This document shows positions 44,469 through 53,874 of a DNA stretch of 64,000 nucleotides, in pieces (the stretch's first letter is position 1; the number at the start of each line of letters is the position of its first letter). The notes beneath the pieces were generated by a model. The model ran no database searches and was not told the origin of the DNA. It worked only from the letters and a program-made list of their open reading frames with translations. Source of the DNA: Nocardia thailandica NBRC 100428 (GTDB lineage Bacteria > Actinomycetota > Actinomycetes > Mycobacteriales > Mycobacteriaceae); the NCBI RefSeq assembly GCF_000308795.1, contig NZ_BAGK01000040.1:1-64000 (forward strand), read 5' to 3'. Made by a program: the position numbers and the translations under genes.

Positions 44469-45947
44469 ATGCCTTCAAAGCCCACTACCCGCTGGCAGGT
44501 CAGCGGCTATCGCTTCCTGGTGCGGCGCATGGAACATGCGCTGGTCCGCCGGGATGTGCGCATGCTGCACGACCCGATGCGCGCGCAGACGCGCGCCTAT
44601 CTGGCCGGCCTGATCCTGGCCTGTGTCGTGCTGGCCGGTTGTGGTGTGCTGGCACTGCTGCGGCCGCAGGACAAGATCGGCGACAACAAGATCCTCATCG
44701 CCAAGGAATCCGGCGGCAACTACGTCGTCATCGACAACGTCGTGTATCCGGCGCTGAACCTGGCCTCGGCCCGGCTGGCCGCGGGGGAGGCCGCCAAGGC
44801 CGTTGTGGTCAAGGAGTCCGAGCTCGGCAAGAAGAGCCGAGGCCCGCTGATCGGCATCCCCGGCGCGCCGTCGTCGATCCTCTACGACAAGGACGGCAAG
44901 GGCCGCCCGTGGTCGGTGTGCGACCAGATGAAGGTCGACGGCAGCGCCGACCTGACCACCTCGGTCATCGCGGGCTCGCCCGACCTGGGGGACAAGGCGT
45001 CGCCGCTGCCCAAGGAGAAGGCGCTGCTGGTCAAGGGCAAGGACGCCACCTACCTGGTCTACGACAGCAAGCGGGCCCGGGTCGACATGAACGACCGCGC
45101 CGTGACCGACGCGCTCGCCCTGACCGGGGTCACCCCGCGCGCCATCGGGGAGGGCACGCTCAACGCGATCCCGGAGGTGCTGCCGATCGCGGTGCCCAAG
45201 ATCGACAACCCGGGCGGCATCCCGTCCTACCAGGTCAGCGACCATCGCGTCGGTGACGTCGTGCAGGTCATCGGCCACGATCAGCGCTACGTGGTGCTGC
45301 AGGACGGGCTGCAGGAGGTGTCGCCGCTGGCCGGCGAGATCATCCGCAACGCGACGCCGACGACCTCGTCCAACACCGTCATCCAGGCGGCCGACCGCAC
45401 GCACGCCCCGATCTCCACGGCGCTGAAGGTCGGGCACTTCCCGCAGAACCGCCTGTCGCTGGTCTCCGCCAAGGACTCGCCGGTGAGCTGCCTGTCGTGG
45501 AAGCCGATCCCCGGCGCCGCCGACAACAAGGACGCCACCGCGCGCGCCGAACTCACGGTGCTCGTCGGCATCGACCTGCCCGTGCCGGACAAGGTGAAGC
45601 TGGTCCCGCTCGCCCAGGCCGACGGCTCCGGCCCGAACGCCGACTCGGTCTACATCCCGCCCGCCACCGGCGCCTACATCCAGTCCACCGGCATCGAGCC
45701 CGACAGCCGCCGCAAGGACAGCCTGTTCTACATCGCCGACACCGGGGTCCGGTTCGGTATCAAGAACACCGACGCGGTCAAGGCGCTCGGCCTGGAGAAG
45801 GTCACCCCGGAGCCCGCGCCGTGGCCCATCGTCGGCCTGCTGGCCGGCGGCCCGAGCCTGGGCCGGGAGGAGGCGATGGTCGCCCACGACGGCGTCGCGC
45901 CGGATCCGTCGCCCGCCAAGCAGCCGGTCGCCGCGGCCGACAAGTAG
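44469..45947 (+). CDS. eccB: ESX membrane component EccB (ESX-4-type locus)
   Basis: ATG at 44469 after GGGGGAGGAACC; 492 residues. N-terminus PTTRWQVSGYRFLVRRMEHA, then LVRRDVRMLHDPMRAQT as in EccB, one membrane segment (about 44-64), and a periplasmic region with two conserved cysteines (WSVCD and SPVSCLSW). Strongly related to EccB at 15114. Stops one base before the channel gene stop on the other strand (TAGCTA). Confidence 0.93.
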   Translation: MPSKPTTRWQVSGYRFLVRRMEHALVRRDVRMLHDPMRAQTRAYLAGLILACVVLAGCGVLALLRPQDKIGDNKILIAKESGGNYVVIDNVVYPALNLASARLAAGEAAKAVVVKESELGKKSRGPLIGIPGAPSSILYDKDGKGRPWSVCDQMKVDGSADLTTSVIAGSPDLGDKASPLPKEKALLVKGKDATYLVYDSKRARVDMNDRAVTDALALTGVTPRAIGEGTLNAIPEVLPIAVPKIDNPGGIPSYQVSDHRVGDVVQVIGHDQRYVVLQDGLQEVSPLAGEIIRNATPTTSSNTVIQAADRTHAPISTALKVGHFPQNRLSLVSAKDSPVSCLSWKPIPGAADNKDATARAELTVLVGIDLPVPDKVKLVPLAQADGSGPNADSVYIPPATGAYIQSTGIEPDSRRKDSLFYIADTGVRFGIKNTDAVKALGLEKVTPEPAPWPIVGLLAGGPSLGREEAMVAHDGVAPDPSPAKQPVAAADK

Positions 45948-46700
45948 CTACGGCAGGTCGGCCTCGTCGGCGCCGCGCAGCGCCGCGATCTCCGCGCGCA
46001 GCTGCCGGACCTCGTCGACGAGGTCCGCGAGGGTCCGCTCGGTGGAGTCCTCGGTGGTCTTCAGCTGATCGACCACCCAGCTGGTGGTGGTGCCGATGGC
46101 GAAACCGATCAGGCCGATCCCCAGCGTCATCAGGACCAGCGAGACCAGCCTGCCCTGGGTCGTCACCGGGTAGACGTCGCCGTAGCCGACCGTGGTCACC
46201 GACACCGCCGACCACCACAGGGCGTCGCCGAAGGAGTGGATCTTGCTGTCGGGCGCGCCGTATTCGGCGTCGAAGAACGCCAGGCTGCTCAGCAGCAGGA
46301 TCAGGACCGAACCCGCGGAGACGAACGTGATCAGCCGCGCCCGCGTGCCCGCCGCGCGGTTGAGGGTGTCGAGCAGCAGCAGGGCGGCGCGGACCAGGCG
46401 CAGCGGCCGGAACGGCGGCACCAGGACCACGAGCATGTCCAGGGGATGCCTGCGCAGGAACCGCCAGCGATCACCCGAAAGGGCCAGGCGCACCACGAAA
46501 TCCACCGCGAAGACCGCCCAGATCCCGATGTCGGCCCAGACCAGGGTGCGGTCGAGCGCCGGGGACGCGCCGGTGTCGAGGACCCGCCACGCGTAGACGA
46601 TCAGGAACAGCACCGCGAGCACCATCAACGGCACGTTGGTGACCTGCTCCCACTGCTGTCTCGGGGTGCGGCGGGCGTCGGCGGGCGGAGCTGTGGTCAT
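45948..46700 (-). CDS. Voltage-gated-type potassium channel
   Basis: 250 residues with six hydrophobic segments, the S4-like FRPLRLVRAALLLLD with few Arg residues, pore helix FGDALWWSAVSVTTVGYGDVYPV containing the TVGYGD selectivity filter split here for length, and a C-terminal helix (LVDEVRQLRAEIAAL) able to form a tetrameric coiled coil. It conducts potassium across the cytoplasmic membrane. It sits between eccB and mycP of the ESX-4-type locus, on the same strand as mycP and 66 bp downstream of it. A role in secretion is not known. Confidence 0.88.
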   Translation of the reverse strand: MTTAPPADARRTPRQQWEQVTNVPLMVLAVLFLIVYAWRVLDTGASPALDRTLVWADIGIWAVFAVDFVVRLALSGDRWRFLRRHPLDMLVVLVPPFRPLRLVRAALLLLDTLNRAAGTRARLITFVSAGSVLILLLSSLAFFDAEYGAPDSKIHSFGDALWWSAVSVTTVGYGDVYPVTTQGRLVSLVLMTLGIGLIGFAIGTTTSWVVDQLKTTEDSTERTLADLVDEVRQLRAEIAALRGADEADLP

Positions 46701-46766
46701 GGCGGTACCTGGGTCGTCGGACGTGGCGCGGGCAACGCGCGTCCGCTGACGGTACCGCCCGGCCGG

Positions 46767-48164
46767 TCAGTCCTCCCGCATCCCGAACCGGCGGCGCAGC
46801 GGATAGGCCGCGAGCATGCCGAGCACGAACAGCACCGCCACGATCGACGACCCGATCAGGGCGACGTTGCGCGCCGTGTTGTCGGGCGCCGGCGCGGGCG
46901 CGGGCACCGCGAGCTGGTACTTCTGCGCGGGCGACGGCTTCTTCGGCGGCAGCGGCCCGGTCACCTGCGCGGTGAGCGCCGCGAGGGGATCGACCGCGCC
47001 GTAGCCGATGTACTGGTTCCAGCCCTCGGCGGGCGCATGTGCGGTGGCCTGCACCCGCTTCATCACCTCCTTGGCGCTGAGCTCGGGGAACCGGGCCCGC
47101 ACCAGCGCGACCACGCCCGACACCAGCGGGGTGGCGAAGCTGGTCCCCGAGATCGGGCCCGCCTGCCCCTGCTGGTTGTAGGAGGCGGTCGCGGTGCCGG
47201 TGCCGCGCGGATTCAGCGACACCATGTTCTCGCCGGGCGCCGCCACGCTCAGCCAGGGGCCGGCGACGGTGAACTTCGACGGCGCGCCGCTGCCGTCGAT
47301 CGAACCGACCGACAGCACGTACTCGTCCCACCGCGCCGGGCTGACGTTCATGGTCGTCTTGGACCACGGGTCGGCGGTGGGATCCAGCGGGTCGATGACC
47401 TTGTTGACCGTCTTGCACGTGTCCGAGTTGCCCGCGGCCACCACGGGAACCGCGTTCTTGACCTCGACCGCGTACTGCAGGGCCGCGCCGATGGCGCCGT
47501 CGACGTCGTTGGCGGTACCGCACCACACCTCGGACACGTTGATCACCGACGCGCCGAGGTCGGCCGCCCGCCGGATGGCCGAGGCCATCGTGGCGACGTT
47601 GCCGTAGGAGTCGGGCAGGTCGTCGGGCCCCTTCTCCTTGGACCGGCCTTCCTTCTGATACATCTTGCTGGTCTGCCGGATGCTCAGGATCTGTGCTTCC
47701 GGCGCCACGCCCGCGAATCCCTGGCCGGGCACCTGCGAAGCCGCGATCAGCCCCGCCACGAACGTGCCGTGCGCGTCGCAGTCCTCGGTGCCGTCACCGG
47801 AGTTGGCCACGAAATCGCCACCGGCGACCAGCCCGGGCAGCCGCGGGTGCCGGACGACGCCGGTGTCGATGACCGCGACCAATTGCCCCGCGCCGCGGGA
47901 GAACTGCCACGCGCGCTCGAGATCCAGGCTGCGCTGCGCGGTGGGGATGGTCGGTCCCTCGCCGCCGATCTGCACGTCCGCGCAGTTGGAGTTGGCGGGC
48001 CGCTCCGTCTTGTCCGGCGGCGCGGCCGGATCACCCGCGGGCAGCAATCCCGGATTCACCGCGGGCGGCCGTTCGGCGACCGCCACGCCCTGTCCCACCC
48101 CGAAGGACGCCCCGCAGCCCAGCGCGATCGCGGCGGCGACGACCCGTAGCCCCCGGCCGTTCAC
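46767..48164 (-). CDS. mycP: Mycosin protease MycP (ESX-4-type locus)
   Basis: GTG at 48164 overlapping the eccD stop (GTGA); 465 residues. Signal peptide at the N-terminus, catalytic Asp100 in VAVIDTG, His132 in DCDAHGT, oxyanion Asn in VVAAGN and Ser in SGTSFATP. C-terminal membrane helix (VALIGSSIVAVLFVLGMLAA) and basic end. Ordered eccD-mycP as in the first locus. Confidence 0.94.
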   Translation of the reverse strand: MNGRGLRVVAAAIALGCGASFGVGQGVAVAERPPAVNPGLLPAGDPAAPPDKTERPANSNCADVQIGGEGPTIPTAQRSLDLERAWQFSRGAGQLVAVIDTGVVRHPRLPGLVAGGDFVANSGDGTEDCDAHGTFVAGLIAASQVPGQGFAGVAPEAQILSIRQTSKMYQKEGRSKEKGPDDLPDSYGNVATMASAIRRAADLGASVINVSEVWCGTANDVDGAIGAALQYAVEVKNAVPVVAAGNSDTCKTVNKVIDPLDPTADPWSKTTMNVSPARWDEYVLSVGSIDGSGAPSKFTVAGPWLSVAAPGENMVSLNPRGTGTATASYNQQGQAGPISGTSFATPLVSGVVALVRARFPELSAKEVMKRVQATAHAPAEGWNQYIGYGAVDPLAALTAQVTGPLPPKKPSPAQKYQLAVPAPAPAPDNTARNVALIGSSIVAVLFVLGMLAAYPLRRRFGMRED

Positions 48165-49627
48165 AGCCCGCGGACGAGGGAGTAGAGGTCGGTGACCCAG
48201 AACACCAGCGGCAGCACCGCCGCGACGAACCCGTACTCGATCAGCTCGGCGGCCCGCCGCATCGGCGGGGTGGCCTGCTGGTTGGGCACGATGATGCCGA
48301 TGACCAGCGCCGCGACCAGGATGACCAGCGCCGTGCCGAACACCACCAGCGGCTGCTCCATGCGGATGGCCATGCCCGCCAGCATGATCAGCACGATCGC
48401 GGCGCCACCGGCGATGAGCACGACGGCCTGCTCGGCGCCCGCGTAGGTGCGGCTGCGGAACATCAGCACGACAGAGCAGACCAGCGCCAGGGCGATGCCC
48501 TGCCAGTACGGCGTCTCGGCCGAGGCGTCGACCGCGGCGAGCGCGCCCGCGACGGTCACCAGCGTGGTCGCGGTGACCAGACCGGCCAGATAGTTGCGCG
48601 CCCGTTCGGATTTGGCGCGCAGCACGTCCAGCGTCGGCAGGGCGCGGTGGTCGTCGGGATCGTCCTCGGTCGGGTCGATGGGCGTGCCGGGCGCCGGGAC
48701 CGGCGGCAGCGGCAGCTTGGCCAGCAGCATCGACACCCGCGGCGACAGCGACAGCCCGGCCAGCCCGGCGGCGGCGAGCACCGCGCCGATCGCCCGCACC
48801 GGCTGATCGCTGAGCAGCCCGACCAGCGCGGCCGGGATGGTGAACACGGCGACGGTCGCCGAGCCGATGAACAGCGCGAGCCCCACCCCGGTGACGCGCC
48901 AGGCCAGCACCGCGGTCGCGCCGAAAAGCGTTGCGCCGAGCAGCAGATGGGCCCAGCCGTAGTGGTCGGGGACGAACAGCATGCCCGCGGTGAAGGCGGC
49001 GGGCAGCGCGCAGCCGCCCAGCACCAGCGCCGCGCCTGTGTCGCCGTACATGCGGCTGAGCACCGTGCCCGCGACGACGCACAGGACAGCGATGAACAGC
49101 GCCAGCGAACCGCTGACCCACACCGGAAGCGCGTCGGGCGCGGCCAGCAGGCCGAAGCAGCCGACCAGCATCGTGACCGCGGCGAGCACCGACCCGGTCA
49201 CCCGCGCCGAGCGCGGGGTCCACCCCCGGTAGTGATCGGCGTCGGCGATCGCGACGTTGTACATGATGTCGTCGAACAGCGGCGTCGGCGCGGTGTGCGA
49301 GGCGCTCTCGAGCATGAGCAGCTCGCCGTCGCGCACGCCCTGCTCGCCGAGGCTGAGGGAGTTGGAGAACGGCGGGTGGCCGATGCGCGCGAGCACCCAT
49401 TCGGCGGGCTCGTAGCGTTCGCCCTGGTTGTCGAAGTCGTTGGTGCGGCTGTGCTGGGCGACCATGTCGACCACGCTCGGGATGACCAGCGCGACCGGAA
49501 CGTCCACCGGGATGGCCATGTCGACCTGAGTGTGTTTGGCCAGAATGGTGACCCGGGCCAGATCCGGCGCGCGTACGATGCCGCGCGCGGAATCCTCGTC
49601 CACATGGTCTAGTCGCGCGTGCGTCAA
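48161..49627 (-). CDS. eccD: ESX membrane channel subunit EccD (ESX-4-type locus)
   Basis: Start chosen as TTG at 49627, with GGGGGA six bases upstream; the frame extends 37 codons further but without support. 488 residues: ubiquitin-like N-terminal domain (LARVTILAKHTQVDMAIPVD), then about 11 membrane segments from residue 125. Divergent from eccC across 206 bp. Confidence 0.92.
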   Translation of the reverse strand: MTHARLDHVDEDSARGIVRAPDLARVTILAKHTQVDMAIPVDVPVALVIPSVVDMVAQHSRTNDFDNQGERYEPAEWVLARIGHPPFSNSLSLGEQGVRDGELLMLESASHTAPTPLFDDIMYNVAIADADHYRGWTPRSARVTGSVLAAVTMLVGCFGLLAAPDALPVWVSGSLALFIAVLCVVAGTVLSRMYGDTGAALVLGGCALPAAFTAGMLFVPDHYGWAHLLLGATLFGATAVLAWRVTGVGLALFIGSATVAVFTIPAALVGLLSDQPVRAIGAVLAAAGLAGLSLSPRVSMLLAKLPLPPVPAPGTPIDPTEDDPDDHRALPTLDVLRAKSERARNYLAGLVTATTLVTVAGALAAVDASAETPYWQGIALALVCSVVLMFRSRTYAGAEQAVVLIAGGAAIVLIMLAGMAIRMEQPLVVFGTALVILVAALVIGIIVPNQQATPPMRRAAELIEYGFVAAVLPLVFWVTDLYSLVRGL

Positions 49628-49833
49628 GATTCCCCCAACTCCGTCTCTACCTCGTGATTCCGCGCCGGACCCGTGTCGGTCGACAGTTTGCGGAACCCAC
49701 CGTTCGGACAGCAGAATGCCTGACGAACTGTACGACATGTCGGCGGCCGGCTCTACACTGAGCCCGGCCCACCGCCACGGGAGTTAGGCGCAGGCCCGGC
49801 CGTCGGCATCGTCTGGAGGGGGAGTCTTCGACC

Positions 49834-52800
49834 ATGAGCACCGTGAGGTTCCAGCGCCGTGCGCGCCGCGAGCTACCGCGCACGCCCGGTGGCGAGGTCA
49901 CCCTGCAGCCGCCGCCCGAGATCCCCCGGATCACGCCGGGCAGCCTGCTGATGAAACTGATGCCGGTGGTCATGGTCATCGGCATGGTCGGCATGATGGC
50001 GCTGCTGTTCACCCAGGGCGGCGGCATCGCCTCCAATCCGATGTCGCTGATGTTCCCGCTGATGATGATGATCTCGATGGTCACCATGTTCGGCCAGGGC
50101 AGCGGCAAGGGCGCCAAGGCCGCCGAGGCCAACGAGGACCGCAAGGACTACCTGCGCTACCTCGATCAGGTCCGCAAGGACGTCGACGAGACCGCCGCCC
50201 AGCAGCGTGCCGCCGTCGAGTGGAGCCATCCCGAGCCGGGGCTGATCTGGATGCTGGCGGGCACCAGCCGCATGTGGGAGCGCCGGGCAGCCGACAAGGA
50301 CTTCTGCCACGCGCGCATCGGCCTGGGCGGCCAGCGTCTCGCCACCCGCCTCGTGGCCCCCGAGACCGGACCGGTCGAGGAACTCGAGCCCATCGCCGCG
50401 GTCTCGCTGCGCCGCTTCGTGCGCACCCACTCCACCGTGCCCGACCTGCCGACCGCCATCGCGGTGAAGGGCTTCGGCACCATCGCCCTCGACGGCGACC
50501 GGGTCCAGGCCCGCGACATGACCCGCGCCATGCTGTTGCAGCTGTGCATGTTCCAGGCCCCCGACCAGGTGCTCGTCGCCGTGGTCTGCGGCCCGGACAC
50601 CGCGCGCGAGTGGGAGTGGACCAAGTGGCTCCCCCACACCCAGCACCCCGACGCCCAGGACGGCATCGGCACCCAGCGCATGTTCTACGGCTCCATCCGC
50701 GAGGCCCTCACCAGCCTGCATCCGCTGCTGGGCAACCGCGTGCGCTACTCGCGCAACGCGCCGGCCAACCCGAACCTCGTGCACATCGTCATCGTGGTCG
50801 ACGGCGGCCTGCTCGAGGCCGAGGACGACCAGCTGCGCGAGTCCGGCTTCGAGGGCGTCACCGTCCTCGACCTGTGCAACTACGCTCCGCGCCTCGCCGT
50901 CTCGCGCGGCATCCGGATGGTCGTCGAGAACGGCGAGTGCCTCGGTCGCGGCGCCACCGGCAACCAGGAACGCTTCGCCACCATCGACCGGATCAGCGCC
51001 GAGCAGGCCCAGCAGGCGGCCCGCCGCCTCGCCCCCTACCGCGCGGCCACCCAGCGCAGCAGCGACGTCGAGGTCGAGGACACCGAGGTCATCTCGACCT
51101 GGAGCCAGCTGATGGGCCTCGGCGACATCGGCTCGTTCAACCCCGAGAGCGCCTGGCGCCCCCGCTACGGCCGCGAACGCCTGCGCGTCCCCTTCGGCGT
51201 CGGCGCCGACGGCGTCCCCGTCGAGCTCGACATCAAGGAGGCCGCCGAGAACGGCATGGGCCCGCACGGCCTGTGCATCGGCGCGACCGGCTCCGGTAAG
51301 TCGGAATTCCTGCGCACCCTGGTGCTCAGCCTGCTCACCACGCACTCGCCCGACCAGCTCAACCTGGTCCTGGTCGACTTCAAGGGTGGCGCGACGTTCC
51401 TCGGTCTGGACGGCGTGCCGCACGTCGCCGCGGTCATCACCAACCTCGAAGAGGAGGCCGACCTCGTCGACCGTATGAAGGACGCCCTGGCCGGCGAGAT
51501 GAACCGCCGCCAGGAGGTGCTGCGCCAGGCGGGCAACTTCGCCAACGTCTCCGAATACGAGAAGGCGCGCGCCGCGGGCGCCGACCTCGACCCGCTGCCC
51601 GCGCTGTTCGTCGTGCTCGACGAGTTCTCCGAACTCCTCACCCAGCACCCGGACTTCGCCGAGCTGTTCGTCATGATCGGCCGCCTCGGCCGCTCGCTGC
51701 ACGTGCACCTGCTGCTCGCCTCGCAGCGGCTCGAGGAGGGCAAGCTCAAGGGTCTCGAATCCCACCTGTCCTACCGCATCGGCCTGAAGACCTTCTCCGC
51801 CAACGAGTCCCGCCAGGTCCTCGGCGTCCCCGACGCCTACAACCTGCCCAACTCGCCCGGCGGCGGCTACCTGAAGTCCGACTCCGGCGAGATCGTCCGC
51901 TTCCAGGCGTCCTACGTGTCGGGCCCCTATGTCGGCGGCGGCTCGCAGCGCGAGGTCACCAGCGCGGGCATCGTCGGCGGCGAGATCGACATCAACGCGC
52001 GCCCGTTCACCGCGACCCACATCGACTTCCGTTCCGTCGACCGCGTCCCGCTCCCGGTGGCGCCGTCGGGCGAGCCGGAGCCGCTGATGGAGGACGGCGA
52101 GCAGGTCTCCAACCTGAACATGCTGGTCTCCCGCATCCACGGCCACGGCCGTCCCGCGCACGAGATCTGGCTGCCGCCCCTGGACGAGGCGTCCACCCTC
52201 GACCAGCTCATCCCGCGCTCGGTGCTCACCGGCGAGTACTCGGCCGTGGCCACGCTGCGCGCGCCGATGGGCATCGTCGACCGCCCCTACGACCAGCGCC
52301 GCGACCCGTTCATCGTCGACCTGTCCGGCTCCCGCGGCAACGTCGCGGTCGTCGGCGGCCCGCAGTCCGGCAAGTCCACCGCCCTGCGGACCATGATCAT
52401 GGCGATGGCGCTGACCCACACCGCCGAGCAGGTGCAGTTCTACTGCCTGGACTTCGGTGGCGGTACCCTCGCCAGCCTGCAGGGCCTGCCCCACGTCGGC
52501 TCCGTGGCCAGCCGCCTCGACGAGGACCTCGTCCGCCGCACGGTCGCCGAGGCCACCGCCATCGTCCGCGCCCGCGAGGCCCGCTTCCGCCAGCTCGGCA
52601 TCGAGTCGATGACCGAGTTCCGCCGCCTGCGCGCCACCGACCCGTCGTCGAGCCCCGCCGCGGCGGGCGCCCACGACGACCCGTTCGGCGACGTGTTCCT
52701 GGTGATCGACGGATTCGGCTCCATCCGCCAGGATTTCGACGCCCTCGAGCAGACCATCATGAACCTCGCGGTGCAGGGCCTGTCCTACGGCGTCCACGTC

Positions 52801-53874
52801 GTCATCGCCCTCAACCGCTGGGCCGAGGCCCGGCCCGCCCTCAAGGACCAGATCGGCACCCGCATCGAGCTCCGCCTCGGCGACCCGATGGACTCCGACC
52901 TGGGCCGCAAGTTCGCCTCGCTGGTACCCCAGGGCCGCCCCGGCCGCGGTATGACGCCGGAGTGCCTGCACATGCTGACCGGCCTGCCGCGCATCGACGG
53001 GTCCTCCGACCCGTCGACGCTGGGCCAGGCGGTCGCCGGCGCGGTGGAGACCATCGCCCGCATGACGCCCGGCAGGCCCGCGCCCCAGGTCCGCATGCTG
53101 CCGGAACAGCTGCCGCGCGAACAGCTCCTCTACCTCGCGGGCAACTGGGCGTCGAACCAGGACCGCCAGGGCAAGGTCCTGCGCATCCCCATCGGTATCA
53201 ACGAGTCCGAGCTCGCCCCGGTGTACCTCGACTTCAACGAGTCGCCGCACTTCCTCATCATCGGCGACACGGAGTCCGGCAAGACGACGCTGCTGCGCGC
53301 GATCATGGACGGCATCGCCGCCTCGAACTCCCCGAACGAGGCCCGCTTCATCGTCGGCGACTACCGCCGGTCGCTGCTCGGCACCATCCCGGAGGGATAC
53401 CAGGCCGGATACGGTTCCACGGCACCGCAGTTCACCCAGCAGATGACCGACCTCGCCGCGTACGTGAGCCAGCGCGGGCCGGGTCCCGACGTCACGCCGC
53501 AGCAGCTGCGCGAGCGCTCCTGGCTGCACGGCAAGCCGGAACTCTACGTGATCGTGGACGACTACGACCTGGTCGCGACGAACAGCGGCAACCCGGTCGC
53601 CGCGCTGGTCGACCATCTGCCGCACGCGCGCGACCTCGGTTTCCACCTGATCATCGCCCGTCGTTCCGGCGGCGCGAGCCGCGCGATGTACGAGGCGACG
53701 ATCGCCCGGATGAAGGATCTGGGTTCGGCGGGTCTCATCATGAGCTGCAGCCGGGACGAGGGTGTGCTGATGGGTACCACCCGGCCCGGCGCCAAGCCGG
53801 CGGGCCGGGGTACCTACGTCACCCGCAACTCCGAGGGCCTCATCCAGACCGGCTGGATGCCGCAGCCGGAATGA
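49834..53874 (+). CDS. eccC: ESX motor ATPase EccC (ESX-4-type locus)
   Basis: 1346 residues with GGAGGGGGAG ribosome binding site. Two Met-rich membrane helices at about 33-90, then three FtsK-like ATPase domains with Walker A GATGSGKS, GGPQSGKS and GDTESGKT; the third is intact here, unlike in the first EccC. Walker B of domain 1: LVLVDFKGGATF. Strongly similar to the EccC at 21500. Overlaps the next gene by 4 bp. Confidence 0.96.
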   Translation: MSTVRFQRRARRELPRTPGGEVTLQPPPEIPRITPGSLLMKLMPVVMVIGMVGMMALLFTQGGGIASNPMSLMFPLMMMISMVTMFGQGSGKGAKAAEANEDRKDYLRYLDQVRKDVDETAAQQRAAVEWSHPEPGLIWMLAGTSRMWERRAADKDFCHARIGLGGQRLATRLVAPETGPVEELEPIAAVSLRRFVRTHSTVPDLPTAIAVKGFGTIALDGDRVQARDMTRAMLLQLCMFQAPDQVLVAVVCGPDTAREWEWTKWLPHTQHPDAQDGIGTQRMFYGSIREALTSLHPLLGNRVRYSRNAPANPNLVHIVIVVDGGLLEAEDDQLRESGFEGVTVLDLCNYAPRLAVSRGIRMVVENGECLGRGATGNQERFATIDRISAEQAQQAARRLAPYRAATQRSSDVEVEDTEVISTWSQLMGLGDIGSFNPESAWRPRYGRERLRVPFGVGADGVPVELDIKEAAENGMGPHGLCIGATGSGKSEFLRTLVLSLLTTHSPDQLNLVLVDFKGGATFLGLDGVPHVAAVITNLEEEADLVDRMKDALAGEMNRRQEVLRQAGNFANVSEYEKARAAGADLDPLPALFVVLDEFSELLTQHPDFAELFVMIGRLGRSLHVHLLLASQRLEEGKLKGLESHLSYRIGLKTFSANESRQVLGVPDAYNLPNSPGGGYLKSDSGEIVRFQASYVSGPYVGGGSQREVTSAGIVGGEIDINARPFTATHIDFRSVDRVPLPVAPSGEPEPLMEDGEQVSNLNMLVSRIHGHGRPAHEIWLPPLDEASTLDQLIPRSVLTGEYSAVATLRAPMGIVDRPYDQRRDPFIVDLSGSRGNVAVVGGPQSGKSTALRTMIMAMALTHTAEQVQFYCLDFGGGTLASLQGLPHVGSVASRLDEDLVRRTVAEATAIVRAREARFRQLGIESMTEFRRLRATDPSSSPAAAGAHDDPFGDVFLVIDGFGSIRQDFDALEQTIMNLAVQGLSYGVHVVIALNRWAEARPALKDQIGTRIELRLGDPMDSDLGRKFASLVPQGRPGRGMTPECLHMLTGLPRIDGSSDPSTLGQAVAGAVETIARMTPGRPAPQVRMLPEQLPREQLLYLAGNWASNQDRQGKVLRIPIGINESELAPVYLDFNESPHFLIIGDTESGKTTLLRAIMDGIAASNSPNEARFIVGDYRRSLLGTIPEGYQAGYGSTAPQFTQQMTDLAAYVSQRGPGPDVTPQQLRERSWLHGKPELYVIVDDYDLVATNSGNPVAALVDHLPHARDLGFHLIIARRSGGASRAMYEATIARMKDLGSAGLIMSCSRDEGVLMGTTRPGAKPAGRGTYVTRNSEGLIQTGWMPQPE

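Noticed and set aside
49873..53646. 1257-residue open frame opposite the second eccC
   Set aside because: Antisense shadow, same reason.
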